Shown piece after piece: positions 11,474-23,446 of a DNA stretch of 64,000 nt. The notes below the pieces were generated by a model. The model was given only the letters and a program-made list of their open reading frames with translations. It searched no databases and was not told where the DNA came from. How positions within the stretch are numbered: the stretch's first letter is position 1; each line of letters begins with the position of its first letter. A program made the translations under genes and the position numbers. This stretch comes from Artemisia argyi (lineage: Eukaryota > Streptophyta > Magnoliopsida > Asterales > Asteraceae): assembly GCA_030686995.1 (NCBI GenBank), contig CM060696.1, forward strand, positions 13,863,987-13,927,986. The letters run 5' to 3'.

Positions 11474-12667
11474 ATTATGTATATATTAACTTTTACAAAT
11501 TTATTATTACTATATATATATATGAGTATATATATATGTATGATGACACCGTTTATATATTTTTGGTTTTCACGAACCGACACCGACACCGAAATTAATT
11601 TCACAATTATACGAATCACCGACTCCCCGTCATATTTGGGCCGATCACAAGCCCACCCGGATTTTTCTCTCTTTGATTTACTTGGGCCGAAACACCCTCA
11701 CAAGCCCACACATTTTCTTTTTTTTTTTCTTGTTTCGTTTTGGGCCGAATTCCCACAGCCCACATGGCTCGTTTGTTTTCTTTCTTTGCGTAGTATGTCA
11801 CCGAAACAGAAGCCAAACCCTCTTGCCACCCAAATACTACACGTTTTCTTTTTGTATCCATGTCTCCTATTCACAAGACACCAACATACACCCCCTCCAT
11901 TGACTTTGAACTATGCGACAATGAGCCACCATTAGGGAGCCGTCCGACCTTTGGTTAAACACATTACACGCCGAAACACTTAAACCACTAGGTTATGTGT
12001 TTCTTAGACCTCTAACACAAACATTAAACTAAGTTTTATTGTACACACATGCCTAAAATCCTCTAAGTCCTAGCCATAAAATAAGTTTGTAGCCCTTCAA
12101 ACCTTTGCAACTCGACATGACAACACTCAAGGAAACTAGACAACTTTGTCGAGTAAGAAGTGACCACTCGGTAGTGTTGTGTCTCATGGATACATTCGAA
12201 CCACCCTTACCACCCTATAAAAGCCACATTAAATGCTAAATCTCACACACTCTCAAGTCCACCAAAGTTCTCAATCACAAACACTCTAGTGTTTTCTTTC
12301 TCGTTGCTGTCGAAGAGGAGTCAAGAAGCACACAAGCAAGGATTTTTGGTTTAAGAAGGAGTTGGGTAACTCTCGAAGGAAAAAGGGTCGTTTGAAACAA
12401 AGGGACACCACGTTCTCGTAGCTCACATCACACGAACTCTTCACCACCCTAGTCGGTGTTGTAAGTTAATCACCACCCTTTTTATTTTTCAAAAGTTTAA
12501 GGAATAAAGTGCAAAAAGTACAAAAAGGACTAAAATGTAATTATTTTGACTAAAGGGTAAAAAGTGTAACTTTATTAAGTTAAGGGTTAAAATATGACAA
12601 AGGAATTTTATAATTAATTATTTCATATAATTTGATTTTTATATAAATACATATATATTTTTGTAAC

Positions 12668-12783
<116 letters not shown>

Positions 12784-13884
12784 CTTCACTAAAAATATTT
12801 AATCATAAATATTTTTAAACGATATTATTTTCACAACGAGTTAATATTTATCAAACACTGGTTCGTAACAACGATACAAATAACTACGTGAAGTTATTTT
12901 GGAATATATTAAGACACCCGAACAGATATCACCATACACGTGACATACCACATGTCATTTACAACACGAATCTAAAACACCGATTACAATGTATTATTTA
13001 GGTCGCAAGTCGGAGGAATTTCATTGCTAGTCATAGCAATACACCATCACTTTTGAGCACCGTTGTGATTACGCACCTTTCAGGTGAGTTCATGGTCCCA
13101 CATTTTTAATTGTTTTTTTTAAACCCCGTGGGGAGATACATGCTATAAATCGAACACAAGTATTTTTCTGTATGCTGTTATCACCTGATATTGCCTAAGT
13201 TGACACCTGTGCTACAAGTCCCTCATATCACGAACCTTAATCACTTGCGAGTGAGCGCGAATATAGTTGATAGATCTATTGGAATGGCAGCCCGCCTCTG
13301 TCAAGGTGATCACTTGGCAGCAGGTGTGCTATATTCGAGGTATTATGGAAATTTGGTACATTTCCTGTCACCGAGGGCCCCTTGTCATTTACATCCGCTG
13401 TGGTGTAGGTGATTGTTATTATTTTTATGATATGTCAAATCAATGTTAAGGCTTGCGTTTCGTGAGGCTTAGGAGCAATATTTCACCAGTTTAGTCAAGA
13501 CCTGTCTATCTTGGCTTGTTTATTTCAAATGCTTGACTTGTGTTCACACTATTACTATTTAAACTACTATGGATTCACTCAACCTTTGTGTTGACTTTTT
13601 AAGCATGTTTATCTCAGGAAATTAGCAAGCATGACGGCACAGAGCTGGCAAAGGGCACATGACCTCCCTTTTCATTTCAATAATTATATCATTCTTTACA
13701 AACTCATCACCTCTTTTGCTAAACAATTAACATTTTGGAAAAATGTTTGTAACTCTGAATATTTGAGTTTTCATGGAATGATATTGACCATCTTTTGAAT
13801 TGTTTTCTATGAGTATGACTGTGTACTAAACTGTAATGACTCCGATTAGACTTCCGCTGCTTATCAAATTTTCGAGGTGTTACA

Positions 13885-14300
13885 GTATTTCAGTTAAGTA
13901 TTTCGCCAGTAACATACATATATCACATGGCACAATAATCAAATTGGAAACATTATAATTTGAGTATCAGTATTTCAGTTAAGTAATTCGCCGCATAATC
14001 ATTTGAGTATCAGTATTTCAGTTAAGTAATTCGCCACATAATCATTTGAGTATCAGTATTTCAATTAAGTAATTTACCAATAACATGTATATATCACATC
14101 TTAAGTCAATACTTCATCAGGTAATTATTAATAAGGAAATTGATTTGAATCATGTAATTTATTCATATACTTATAAAGTTATCAAAGTATATGTAAGCAT
14201 GTATCTTCTCCAATGAGTTAAAAACAATTATTGGAAATGGGGCTATGACTCACCTTGATTGATGTTGGGATGATGAAAAGTTAAGTAGGATGAGATTATG
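13885..14300 (-). repeat. Old LTR fragment with three 43-bp tandem units
   Basis: Three 43-bp units beginning TTTGAGTATCAGTATTTCA start at 13959, 14002 and 14045. Downstream, GGGGCTATGACTCACCTT matches the reversed Tekay-like LTR at about 63267, so the segment is debris of a minus-oriented LTR into which the Tekay element inserted. No coding potential is seen. Confidence 0.55.
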
Positions 14301-14540
14301 AGAATGATTTTGGAAACGTCTTTGATACGGAACCTGATAAATAAATTTATCTGAGAATTTGACCAAATACTATTTGGTAAATACGAACGAATAACGAATA
14401 ATAATTATTCGTTATGACGAATAGATGATGTGCAGTGCAATTCTTATGCTATGCATGATACGACAAAATACATTATTTAAATTATCCATCGAAGTTTTAC
14501 CTTTTTAACCATAAGTAATAATATTAATTTTTCAGTGTGG

Positions 14541-14665
14541 GACTTCTTAGTGGGCTTTTCAACGTTATTCTCTTTCTCTTTCTTCTTGTTTTTCTTGGAA
14601 GGTCGTTCCTTTAATATCTCTTCTTTAGTTTCAGTCTTCATCACATTATCTCCTGCTTCATTCTG
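14541..14665 (-). pseudogene. Exon-like fragment coding a Lys/Glu-rich peptide
   Basis: The minus strand has an AG acceptor (TGTCCAG) followed by an open frame reading NEAGDNVMKTETKEEILKE, then RPSKKNKKKEKENNVEKPTK. Its codon use looks like a real exon, not AT-rich filler. It may belong with the fragment at 17362-17773, but the intervening 2.7 kb has no linking exon that I can see. Such Lys-rich linkers occur in many nuclear proteins, and I do not recognise the gene. A relic of a captured or decayed gene is as likely as a functional exon. Confidence 0.35.
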
Positions 14666-14699
14666 GACATTTTCCGATCAAAAAAAATAATATTAATTT

Positions 14700-17361
14700 T
14701 TGAAATATCGTTATATATATATTATTAACGTTACATTAAACAATATATATAAATAAAAATGAAAGTTTAAATGCATATGAAATAAATTTACAAAAATAGA
14801 AAATAAATAAGAATGTTAAATAGAATATGTTTAGTCCTTTGTCCTTTTTCCAATTTTTACCATTTTTACCCTAACGACGTTTGCGTTACACCGTTAGTCC
14901 TTTTTATAAATAAATTACAATTATAGTCCTCTAATTGTCCAATAGTCAAACCTAGGCTTAGAATATTAACTATTATCAATTTTTACCCTTATACTTCTGT
15001 TTCTACAGTTTCAATCCCTACTTTTCAGTCTTTGACAGTTTTAGTCCTCCTAAGTGTCGTCGCGTTACATTTTTAGTCCAAGTTTACAAAAATTATGAGA
15101 AAATTTCTAATAAAATTTCCGAAGCTTATTTTAGTAATAAAAAGCTTATTTTAACAGCTTATTAGGCCAAGAACTTATTTTTTCAGCTTATGGGCTTTTA
15201 ACGAGTCAAATTCAAGGCCCGTTAACGTTTTAAAATCCGTACTTCGTGAGACGAGTTGGGCTCATCAAAAATATCATTTTTCTTGTTCTATTTTCATATC
15301 AAAAAGTTTAGATAAGCTAGCTTATCATAAGAGCTTAAAAACAGCTTATTGGGCTTTAAGGCCCAACTCGCTAAAATCATATGTTTTTATTTAGTTCAAT
15401 AGCGAGTCACTTTGATAAAAATTATGTGTCAAGATCAACTTATTTTCACGAGTTATATATACGAAATCGTTTGCTAGTTAGGTGGTCTAATAGGTCGTGT
15501 AATAATATGATATACTTGTTACGTGATATTTTAAGATATACGAGCGTTTCTTAGCATGTATGGAACGTTTATATATATGTGAAACACTTAGAATATTTCT
15601 AAGTGTTTATATAGTTTTTATGCGTGAGTTTGTTAGGTTCAAAATAAGTTTAGTTGATGCATGTAACGTTGAAATGAACGTGAAATATGTGTGTTACGTG
15701 ACTCCTAGGCCCTCCAAGATAGAGGCTAGCCACGTTTGTGTTGCTACAAATTTATACGTACGTAAATATATACATGAACTATACACGATCGAAAAAAATA
15801 TATACTTGATGCATGGAACTTAATTTACAAGTGATATGAATTGACAAGAGCTTGAAACAACTTACTACACCTTCAAAGGTGGTAGAGAGTCGAGAGGGAT
15901 GAAGGAAAACACAAGATACGATCAAGTTCGATTAATACCCAAAATAATAAACGTATAACCCAAACCCGATTACTCCTTTCTTGCTTCCAAACGAAATTGT
16001 AATAACTTCTGGCCTTCAAGAGAGAATTATTAGGAAGAAAGGAAGTTTGAAAGTGTATGATGAACGATGGAAACGGATGCATACATAGGAAGTATATATG
16101 GTGCCTTTTCCTAACACGTAAGTGTAACTATTTTTCAAGAAAACAATTTACACTATGTAATGTCTGTAAATATAGGTTGTAGGCTGAGTTTTAATCATAT
16201 AATATCGATTGTGAGAGCTTGAATTAAGGTGCATGCTTGGTGATTCATGTGTATGTCGACTACCATATTTATTCCATACACGATTTGATAAATCGTGTAC
16301 CACTTGGATATAGTTGATCATCCTTGACATTTAAACATGAAATCATCTTAGGAATGTTATTAGGAATACTTAGGAACAAACGGGAAACAAAACGGTTAAG
16401 AATTGAGTTTAATATGAATCGATTGAATTGAATTTTGATCAAACACTTCGCCACCTAAAAACATATCAAATGTCGTCCTATGAACATGACACTCGACACA
16501 CTAATAGTTGGCTAGGTGGGGAATGAGATGGTACTAAAATATATAGGTGTCGTGTTTAAGATTTGAGAGAACGAGAGTCGTTTTGTTGCTAGTTTAGTCG
16601 ATCTAATGAAATATTATAACTTGGAGTTGGGGCTTTGCACATTGGGCTGATGAATAGTGTTTTTCGAATGGGGTTGGGCCGAAATATATTAAGGGCCCGT
16701 TTGGTTTGTAATTAGTTTATAATTAGGATTAGTGAATTATTTAGTTTTGTTAAACGTGTCGAGAATTTGTTTCGTCGTTTGGTGAATTCTGTGATATCGT
16801 AATCGTAACCATTTAATATAATAAGAAAAATTTAAAATTTCCCCGTAAAATTGGTGATTAAAATAATGATAGAGATTAATATATAAGTAATCGTTATTAA
16901 TTATAAAGATTTTTGCGAGGTTTTACAATTCTTGCTGCGGAAACTGAAAAAGAAAAGAAAAAAATATGTCAGTTGTGATTAGCCCATTGTTTGGTAACGC
17001 AAAACCAAATAAACTTAACTGCTAAAAGATGTGACACCTCATAAGGAATAAATAACGTTAGCAAGCTCATTACAAATAAGCCTAAACTGATAAAAACTTA
17101 CCAAACTAATGGTTTAATAAAATCAATAAGCCTAAACTAATAACCGCATAAGAAGGCCGCATCCAATAAGCACATCATTTTATCAAATAAATAGGAAATA
17201 CATTCTTTCGGAAGCTTATTTTTCACATATAAGCTACTTTTATAAGCAATTCCTAACACCCCCTTAACCAACAATCTCACAGTAAAACAATAACATAACT
17301 AACCATTGAAATATAAGTACTCTAAAAAATAATAACAATTGATAGATAAAAAAAACTAACC
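14700..17361. other. Unassigned AT-rich intergenic stretch
   Basis: No convincing gene is seen. Short AAGCTTATT/AATAAGCTT-type motifs recur (15120-15360 and 17040-17240), as does a 'pyrimidine-rich ... TTTTTACC' tract (14830-15070), typical of old repeat debris. A GGGCCCGTTTGGTTTG sequence at about 16695 resembles one end of a Tourist-type MITE, but I could not find its partner end. Confidence 0.5.
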
Positions 17362-17773
17362 AACTTTGGCTTCATCCTCATTCAGTCCTTCAGCTTGAAA
17401 ATCAACATCAACCTCAAGCTTTTCCGCTCCACATCCCAGCTTCAAAAACATCACCACACCCTTTTTAGCAATTCATGCATCCCGCTCAAAATAGTTCGCA
17501 CCTGGAATCAAACATAAACCTATGAATAAAATTACAAACTTTTTATAAAAAATAATAAAAACCCACAAATCATATCAATAAAAAAATAAAAAAAAAAAGA
17601 CCTAAAAATCTAATATTTAAACAAACCCACTGAAACAGAAACCCTAAAATCTACCATACTTTTAATTTCAAAGACGGATTCTAATCATTCGTCAAAACCC
17701 TAAATTTTCATAATTAATAGCAAAAAATTAAGATTAAGAAAATCATAAATACGTTTAAACATTCGTCCGCCAT
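17362..17773 (-). pseudogene. Small gene fragment, two putative exons, one stop codon
   Basis: A minus-strand ATG at 17773 (MADE) could be spliced to an exon at 17503-17362. That exon has an AG acceptor (TTGATTCCAG) and donor TTG|GTTAGT. Joined, the frame reads MADECANYFERDA, then TGA, then IAKKGVVMFLKLGCGAEKLE, then a short acidic tail. The stop makes it a likely pseudogene or a wrong model. The region upstream (17780-18100) has a pyrimidine-rich 5'UTR-like character. I do not recognise the protein, and the first donor (T|GTTTAA) is weak. Confidence 0.3.
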
Positions 17774-18889
17774 TATAACAGTGAGGATTTGGTGGGAAGC
17801 TGTGGGTATGTGTGTGTCTGTGTTGTGAAACGTGGGAGGTTCTGGAATGTATGGGAGAGAGTTGGAATATATCTCACAACAAAGGGCCCTCACACATCCA
17901 TTTTAAATTGTTTCCCTGGTTCTGGAGCTATACTCCAAACATGCACTGTGGATATAATTTAACCGGATCGGAGCAATCATATCCATGGGTTTTTTTTTCA
18001 CCGATATGAGAGAGGAGGGGTGACAAAATGTGAGGGAGACCCGAATAAGATGGGGCAACATTTTTGGGCCTCGGGTTAATGGTTGCCTATGCATCTATGG
18101 TGAACAGTACACGGTTTTTATACTTAACTTATAATTTGTTAGAACTATACAATTGCTTTACGACTAAAAAGTTGCAAACACTCGTGGAACTATAAAGTAT
18201 AAAAACATTCTACTTTCTTGGACAATAAAGTATAAAAATTAAGAACAGACATCAAAATTTTCTTGCATACATAAACGAAATTTGAATATCTTGAACAAAG
18301 TGTGTGAACCAAACATGTAAAGTGATTTTAAAGTATAATTTTAAATTTTAGCACATTTAAATTCTCTAAGGGCGCGTTTGGTTGACAAATTTTAAATTGT
18401 GAAATTTGAATACTCCGTCCGTGTGTGTGAGGTTTAAAATTGTGTGGAATTTAAACTTTGGGTTTTTCTAACATGTGCCCTTAGGCACATGTTTAGAAGC
18501 ATTTAATGTAATAAAGATTCTTTTGAAAAGTACAAATAAATATTAAATAATTTAAAGTTTACATCTCTACCAAAAATACATTTTCTAAATTCCCTCCTTA
18601 ATCTAATTCTAATTTCCCTCCTATGTGACTTCCCTCTTTCTTTATTTTTTTCTTTTTTTTACCTTAACACAAACGTTTTTTTTTTCTTCCAAATGATCCA
18701 GTACATTTTTTTTCTACCATCTAGTACATCTTTTCTTTCTTTCTTTTTTTAATTTGTGTTTCATGTAGCATATAAATATAAAACATTCATAAACATACAA
18801 AATGTAAGTTCATACAAAACTAATAAAGTTAACTGACAAATAAGTTCATACAAAAGACATAAAAGATAATTGACAAATAACATCAAATG

Positions 18890-19607
18890 CTAACATTTTA
18901 AACAAAAGACAGGATTTAAATCTTCATTTTCCTTAGCGATTTTCTTTTTCTTCTTAGCACGTTGTGGAGCAATATTGCCATCACCAAAATTCTCTCTTTC
19001 CGGGCACGTTGTGGAATAGTGACCAACACCCTTACAAATCCCACAACGCCTTACTTGTGTTATCAACTCGATTCCACCTTTTGGTCGTATTTTCTTGGGG
19101 CGCCCTTTTGGATTTGACATTGGAGGACGTTCAACCAAATCAATTGTATCGTTTAAACAAGTCAAATCCACATTACTTCCTTCTTGTGGTGAAGGAGATG
19201 TCTCATCAAGTTGAAGTTCATCTCGTCTCCAACGTGAAGGCCAATAAGTGGAAGGGACTTCAAAATAATCTTTATGGATAAAAACACTTAATATGTGACG
19301 GCAAAGTATTCCAACAAATTCAAAATTTTTGCAACTACACTTTACTACCTTACCATCCCAAAACACCTTATGCAACCGAGATGCTTTATGATGTTTAACA
19401 ATAAAATTGATGCAATTTTCTTCTTGAACCGTATATTGAATTGCTTTTCCAAAATCATCTTGGAATTTTTTGAATGCGAATGAAGTCAAAAAGTAATGAC
19501 CTTGTTCTTCTAATGGCGAGAGCGACCTCAAATACGAACCTCTATATTTTTCCAACATGGTATCATGCATTTGTCTTTGCTCAACATCTTCTATTGCAAG
19601 ATCAACC

Positions 19608-19671
<64 letters not shown>

Positions 19672-21367
19672 TATATAAGTAATCTAAGATTAAAATCGAT
19701 GTAGTAAATAACAACTAATATATATGAATGCTTACTTGTCTTATGAACTGGGACAAACAAGTTTTTGATGAAATAAATCTTTTTATATATGCGTTTATGC
19801 TTTCGGATCTCCCGGTGGTCGTCATGCCGCCAAAAAAGAAATTACGAAGATAAGCGGGCACCCAAAATTCTTTAATTTGATACAATCCCATTACATGCTT
19901 ATTCTCGATCATGTTATACTTTGAAATTACTAATGGCCATTGTTGCTCAAATTCTTCTATCGTGTCTAACTTGTATAAGTGTTAAAATTCCGAACACCAA
20001 CTTGAATACTCACTTCTTAAGACTAAAGTAAACCAACCGCTAAATTTCGTGGTAATATGCCATATGCAAAATGCATGTTTTGTGAAAGGCATCTCTTTCG
20101 CAATTGCTTCCGTCATCCATGGATCTTGATCGGTCAATATCGTTCCCGGTGACTTCTTCATAAGTAGACAAAAATTCTACACAATAATACAATAACATAA
20201 TAAGTAAAGTGCAAGCCCATTATTAAAAAAAATATAATAAAAAAAAAATTGTACGAAACATCATATATTGTTACAGTACAATCTAAGTAGACTACTGCAA
20301 GCCCATTATTTGTATGTGTTTGATTTGTTACTAGATGTGTTCATGTTCTATGAAAATTTAAAGTTGTTTATGTTTTATTTTGATCTATTAAATTAATGGA
20401 CTATTTGATCTATTACAAAACAATATTGTATAAAACATCATACCTTGAAGAGCCATCGAAATGTTTTTGTTTTCTCGTTACGTACAAGTGCACAACCGAG
20501 CAATATAGTCCTTCCATGATTATCAATACCAACAAAGACCCCAAAAGGCATCTCATATGAATTGACTTTGTATGTGGTATCAAATACCACAACATCTCCA
20601 TATTTTTTGTACCAATCAAAACAATGAGCTTGAGACCAAAAAATATGCTCCAATCTATTTTCATCATCTAATGTATATGCAAATTGAAAATTTGGATTAT
20701 CACTCTTAGCACTTTTGCAATACTTCAAAAGATCTCTTGCATCATTTGGTGAGCATGCTTTATGAAGCTTCGTGAAAAAATTATGAACATCCTTTACAAG
20801 AAATGGAAGTTCTCCATGTCTCACATCTTTTTCTAGCTCCATGACACGCATAATTTGCCTAACGGATAAACCTCCTTCTTTCAACAAAAGTATACGTTTT
20901 TCATCTTCAATGGTAATGTTACGATAGGAGGGAAGAAAACGAACCTCTTGTGTAGACAATAAGACATGATTGTGCTCCGTAACAAATTTAGTAACTTGCC
21001 ACTCTTCTGGAAATATTTCGTTAATCCGTTTCAATTTTATACGCATATAAGCCTTGCATTCGCATCTTGTAGAACCTCGACTTCTTTGTTGTTTTGAGTA
21101 ATCTACCACTTTAGTCTCCGGCTTTCCTTGACGATGACAAAAGAAATCACGTCTTTTTTTCACACCATTCTTGTTTTCGAACCGCCCTTTTCGAACCGAA
21201 AACCCTTTCATTCTTGCATATTTCATATAGAATACAAAAGCTTCTTCTTCACTAAGAAAACATTGACCAACAAAAGGTTCGTCAATATTTTCTTTTTCGT
21301 TAATATTTTCATCCACAATATTTTCTTCACTAGGAACTTCATTCAAATTAAAAGGAAGTAATTTCAT
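18890..21367 (-). pseudogene. MULE transposase of the FAR1/FHY3 type (three exons, one internal stop)
   Basis: Exons 20444-21367, 19736-20176 and 18890-19606 join in frame (924+441+717 nt, 693 residues) with GT-AG introns. The N-terminus has a FAR1 DNA-binding domain (about 33-135: FYMKYARMKGFSVRKG, C-x-C-x-A, TEHNHVL). The MULE catalytic core shows D in VVFDTTYK, D in ILTDQDPWM and E in GRSESINAYIK. A SWIM zinc finger (CSCKNFEFVGILCRH) follows, then a CCHC-like knuckle (CGICKGVGHYSTTC) and a basic tail. A single in-frame TAA at 19982-19984 interrupts it between the second D and the E. Terminal repeats show that this is the transposon's own gene and not a domesticated FAR1 factor. Confidence 0.92.
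19610..19668. repeat. (AT)n microsatellite in transposase intron 2
   Basis: AT dinucleotide run just upstream of the third exon's acceptor, within the second intron of the MULE transposase. Confidence 0.95.
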
Positions 21368-22046
21368 GGCTCTTCAAGATATGAATTTATATGTTTTAAA
21401 GACTTATGCATATACTAATTGTAGTATATGAATGAAGACAAACATACTAATGTTGTATGCATTTGTTAATTACGTGAAGTCTAACTGCATATGTTTTAAA
21501 CACTAATTGTTGTTGTGCAACATATAAATGAAGTCTAAGCATATGAGAGGGAAATTTCATTTAATTAAGGAGGGAAATTACAATTTAATAAAGGAGGGAA
21601 AAAGAGGGAAATTAAAATTAGATTAAGGAGGGAATTTAGAAAAAGGTATTTTTGGTAGAGATGTAAACTTTAAATTATTTAATATTTTTTTGTACTTTTC
21701 AAAAGAATCTTTATTACATTAAATGCTTCTAAACATGTGCCTAAGGGCACATGTTAGAAAAACCCTTAAACTTTTAGTATTTAAAATAATTTTGCTTGTT
21801 TGGTTGGCAAAATTTTAGATCATTAAACATATATTGTGGGACCTGAGATGTTTTGAAAGTATGTAAATTTGATATGTTTTTGTTTATTGCATGGTGGGAC
21901 CCTTTGAAAGTATTCAATTGTTTATTGTTTAGTGGGACCCAGGATTGCAACTTGCATAGTTGGAATTTGAAATGCTTTCCATGTCTCACTTTTAGCAATT
22001 TATGAAATTTTAATATCCTCGCTTTTAGCAATTTTTGAAATATTTA

Positions 22047-22447
22047 GGGCCCGTTTGGTTTGTAGATGGATTTGGATTCGGATTTGGATTTGGATTTGGA
22101 TTCGGATTACGATTTGGATTTGGATTTGGATTTTGATTTTGATTTGATATAAGAGAGAGAAAATATATTATAAAATTGATAATTGATTATTTTTAAAAAT
22201 TGTATATAAATTTTAATTAATATATATAAAAAAGAATGTGAGATAGTGTGGAGATGGGGTCCACTATATTAGGAAGAGACAAAAAAATATTATGTATTTC
22301 TTTTAATACCTTACAATATACATGTCTATCAAATCTATCAAATTTTGATACCTTGATTCCCAAAAGGTGGGCCCACTATGACAAACAAACAATGTTTTTT
22401 CTTTTCTATCATTCAATTCCCATTAAACCCTCCAACCAAACGGGCCC
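22047..22447. mobile_element. Tourist-like MITE
   Basis: 401 bp with 14-bp terminal inverted repeats GGGCCCGTTTGGTT and TTA target duplications (22044-22046, 22448-22450). The left part is a run of GGATTTGGATTC-like hexamers (22066-22145). It is non-coding and was inserted into the right arm of the older Harbinger-like element. Confidence 0.8.
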
Positions 22448-22724
22448 TTAATACCTTCACTATCTCAACCAAACACAATATTTTAAAAGATTTCGAATGC
22501 AAATTCTATGAAATTCCCCCAATATAATTGAATTAAACAGGCTCTAAAAATTTTAGTAAAATTCAAGCATTTTAATTTATATGAACCGAACAACTGTTTC
22601 TTCTTTTCAAAGTCAAAACCTAAACCCAACGGGCACTTAAAGTGCCTCAAAATAAACAACCAAACATTGACATAGAAATTTATTTTCAAATTCCTCAAAA
22701 TACCATGAAACAAACACGCCCTAA

Positions 22725-23446
22725 GAGAAATACTCACTCCTGTGTCAATTTGATAACTGGATTTTAGTCACCGTTATTCAATCCAAATAGGTTTTTGAAG
22801 CCTAATGATTTTAGACACCTAAAAAAATTGATTGGTTTTACTTCTCGACTGGCTAAAGATTTCATTGAAACAAGGCCAGGAACTGACAATAGTTTTTCGT
22901 AGCCTAGCCAAAGAATGAGGGGTCTTAGGCGTGCAGTCAATTCTTGTCATAGTCACACGATAGTTGTTCCCGAAAGAGAGCTTTACACAATACGGATTTG
23001 TGTGGCAGTAGACTTAAGCATCTGAATTTACTCATGCCCAGGTTGTACAACACAGTTGCAAATATGAGAGCGAAATCCTGATCCAGTGACCTAGTTACAA
23101 ACTTACAGTCTCGGAACCATAGTTACAAGTTACTGAATGATGAACAATATGCAGACAATAGCTTTGTCAACCGACGCACATAAAAAAAAGGACATTCAAG
23201 TGCAATTCTTAAGTCCAAAAGTAAATCCCAAATCTGTTGAGAAACTATGAAACCAATTTGCACTTCATAAGGTTGAAGATAGGCCTTCAACATTCATGGA
23301 GGATTCATACATATTTGTCTATCACTACATTTGCGGGACTTATCCCTCCCAGCATAAAGAAAAGTTGAGAAGTCTCAAAATGATTCCTATCCCGCCAAAA
23401 ATCATTCCCACAAACAAAATTCATTTGTAAAATGTAAGGGGGGTTT
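22725..23446. other. 3' flank and probable 3'UTR of the DDT-domain gene
   Basis: About 720 bp between the transposon cluster and the stop codon of the WAC/DDT gene. No other gene is visible, and I could not locate a clear polyadenylation signal. Confidence 0.5.

Larger units (their letters stand above)
18460..21765 (-). mobile_element. FAR1-type Mutator-like transposon (MULE), nearly intact
   Basis: 3306 bp with long terminal inverted repeats: GGGTTTTTCTAACATGTGCC at the left end is matched inverted at the right end. The similarity continues for roughly 160 bp and includes the inner palindrome CATGTGCCCTTAGGCACATG. The exact 9-bp target duplication TTAAACTTT (18451-18459, 21766-21774) is diagnostic of Mutator elements. 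It encodes a FAR1/MULE transposase on the minus strand. Confidence 0.95.
18370..22721. mobile_element. Harbinger-like non-autonomous element, split by two later insertions
   Basis: Ends GGGCGCGTTTGGTT (left) and, inverted, GGGCGTGTTTGTTT (right) are flanked by TAA on both sides (18367-18369, 22722-22724). The 3-bp duplication fits the PIF/Harbinger (Tourist) superfamily. Without the Mutator element and the inner MITE it would be about 630 bp and has no ORF of its own. Confidence 0.65.

Noticed and set aside
11305..11619. Open frames across the AT microsatellites (also at 12580-12789)
   Set aside because: They encode runs of Ile-Tyr from pure AT repeats on both strands; no gene.
15560..15823. 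87-codon ORF
   Set aside because: No recognisable protein features, AT-rich debris; chance frame.
16690..17270. Second Tourist-like MITE starting GGGCCCGTTTGGTTTG
   Set aside because: Only one end found; no inverted partner or TTA pair.
18890..21367. Domesticated FAR1/FHY3 transcription factor gene
   Set aside because: Terminal inverted repeats and an exact 9-bp target duplication enclose it; it is a transposon gene.
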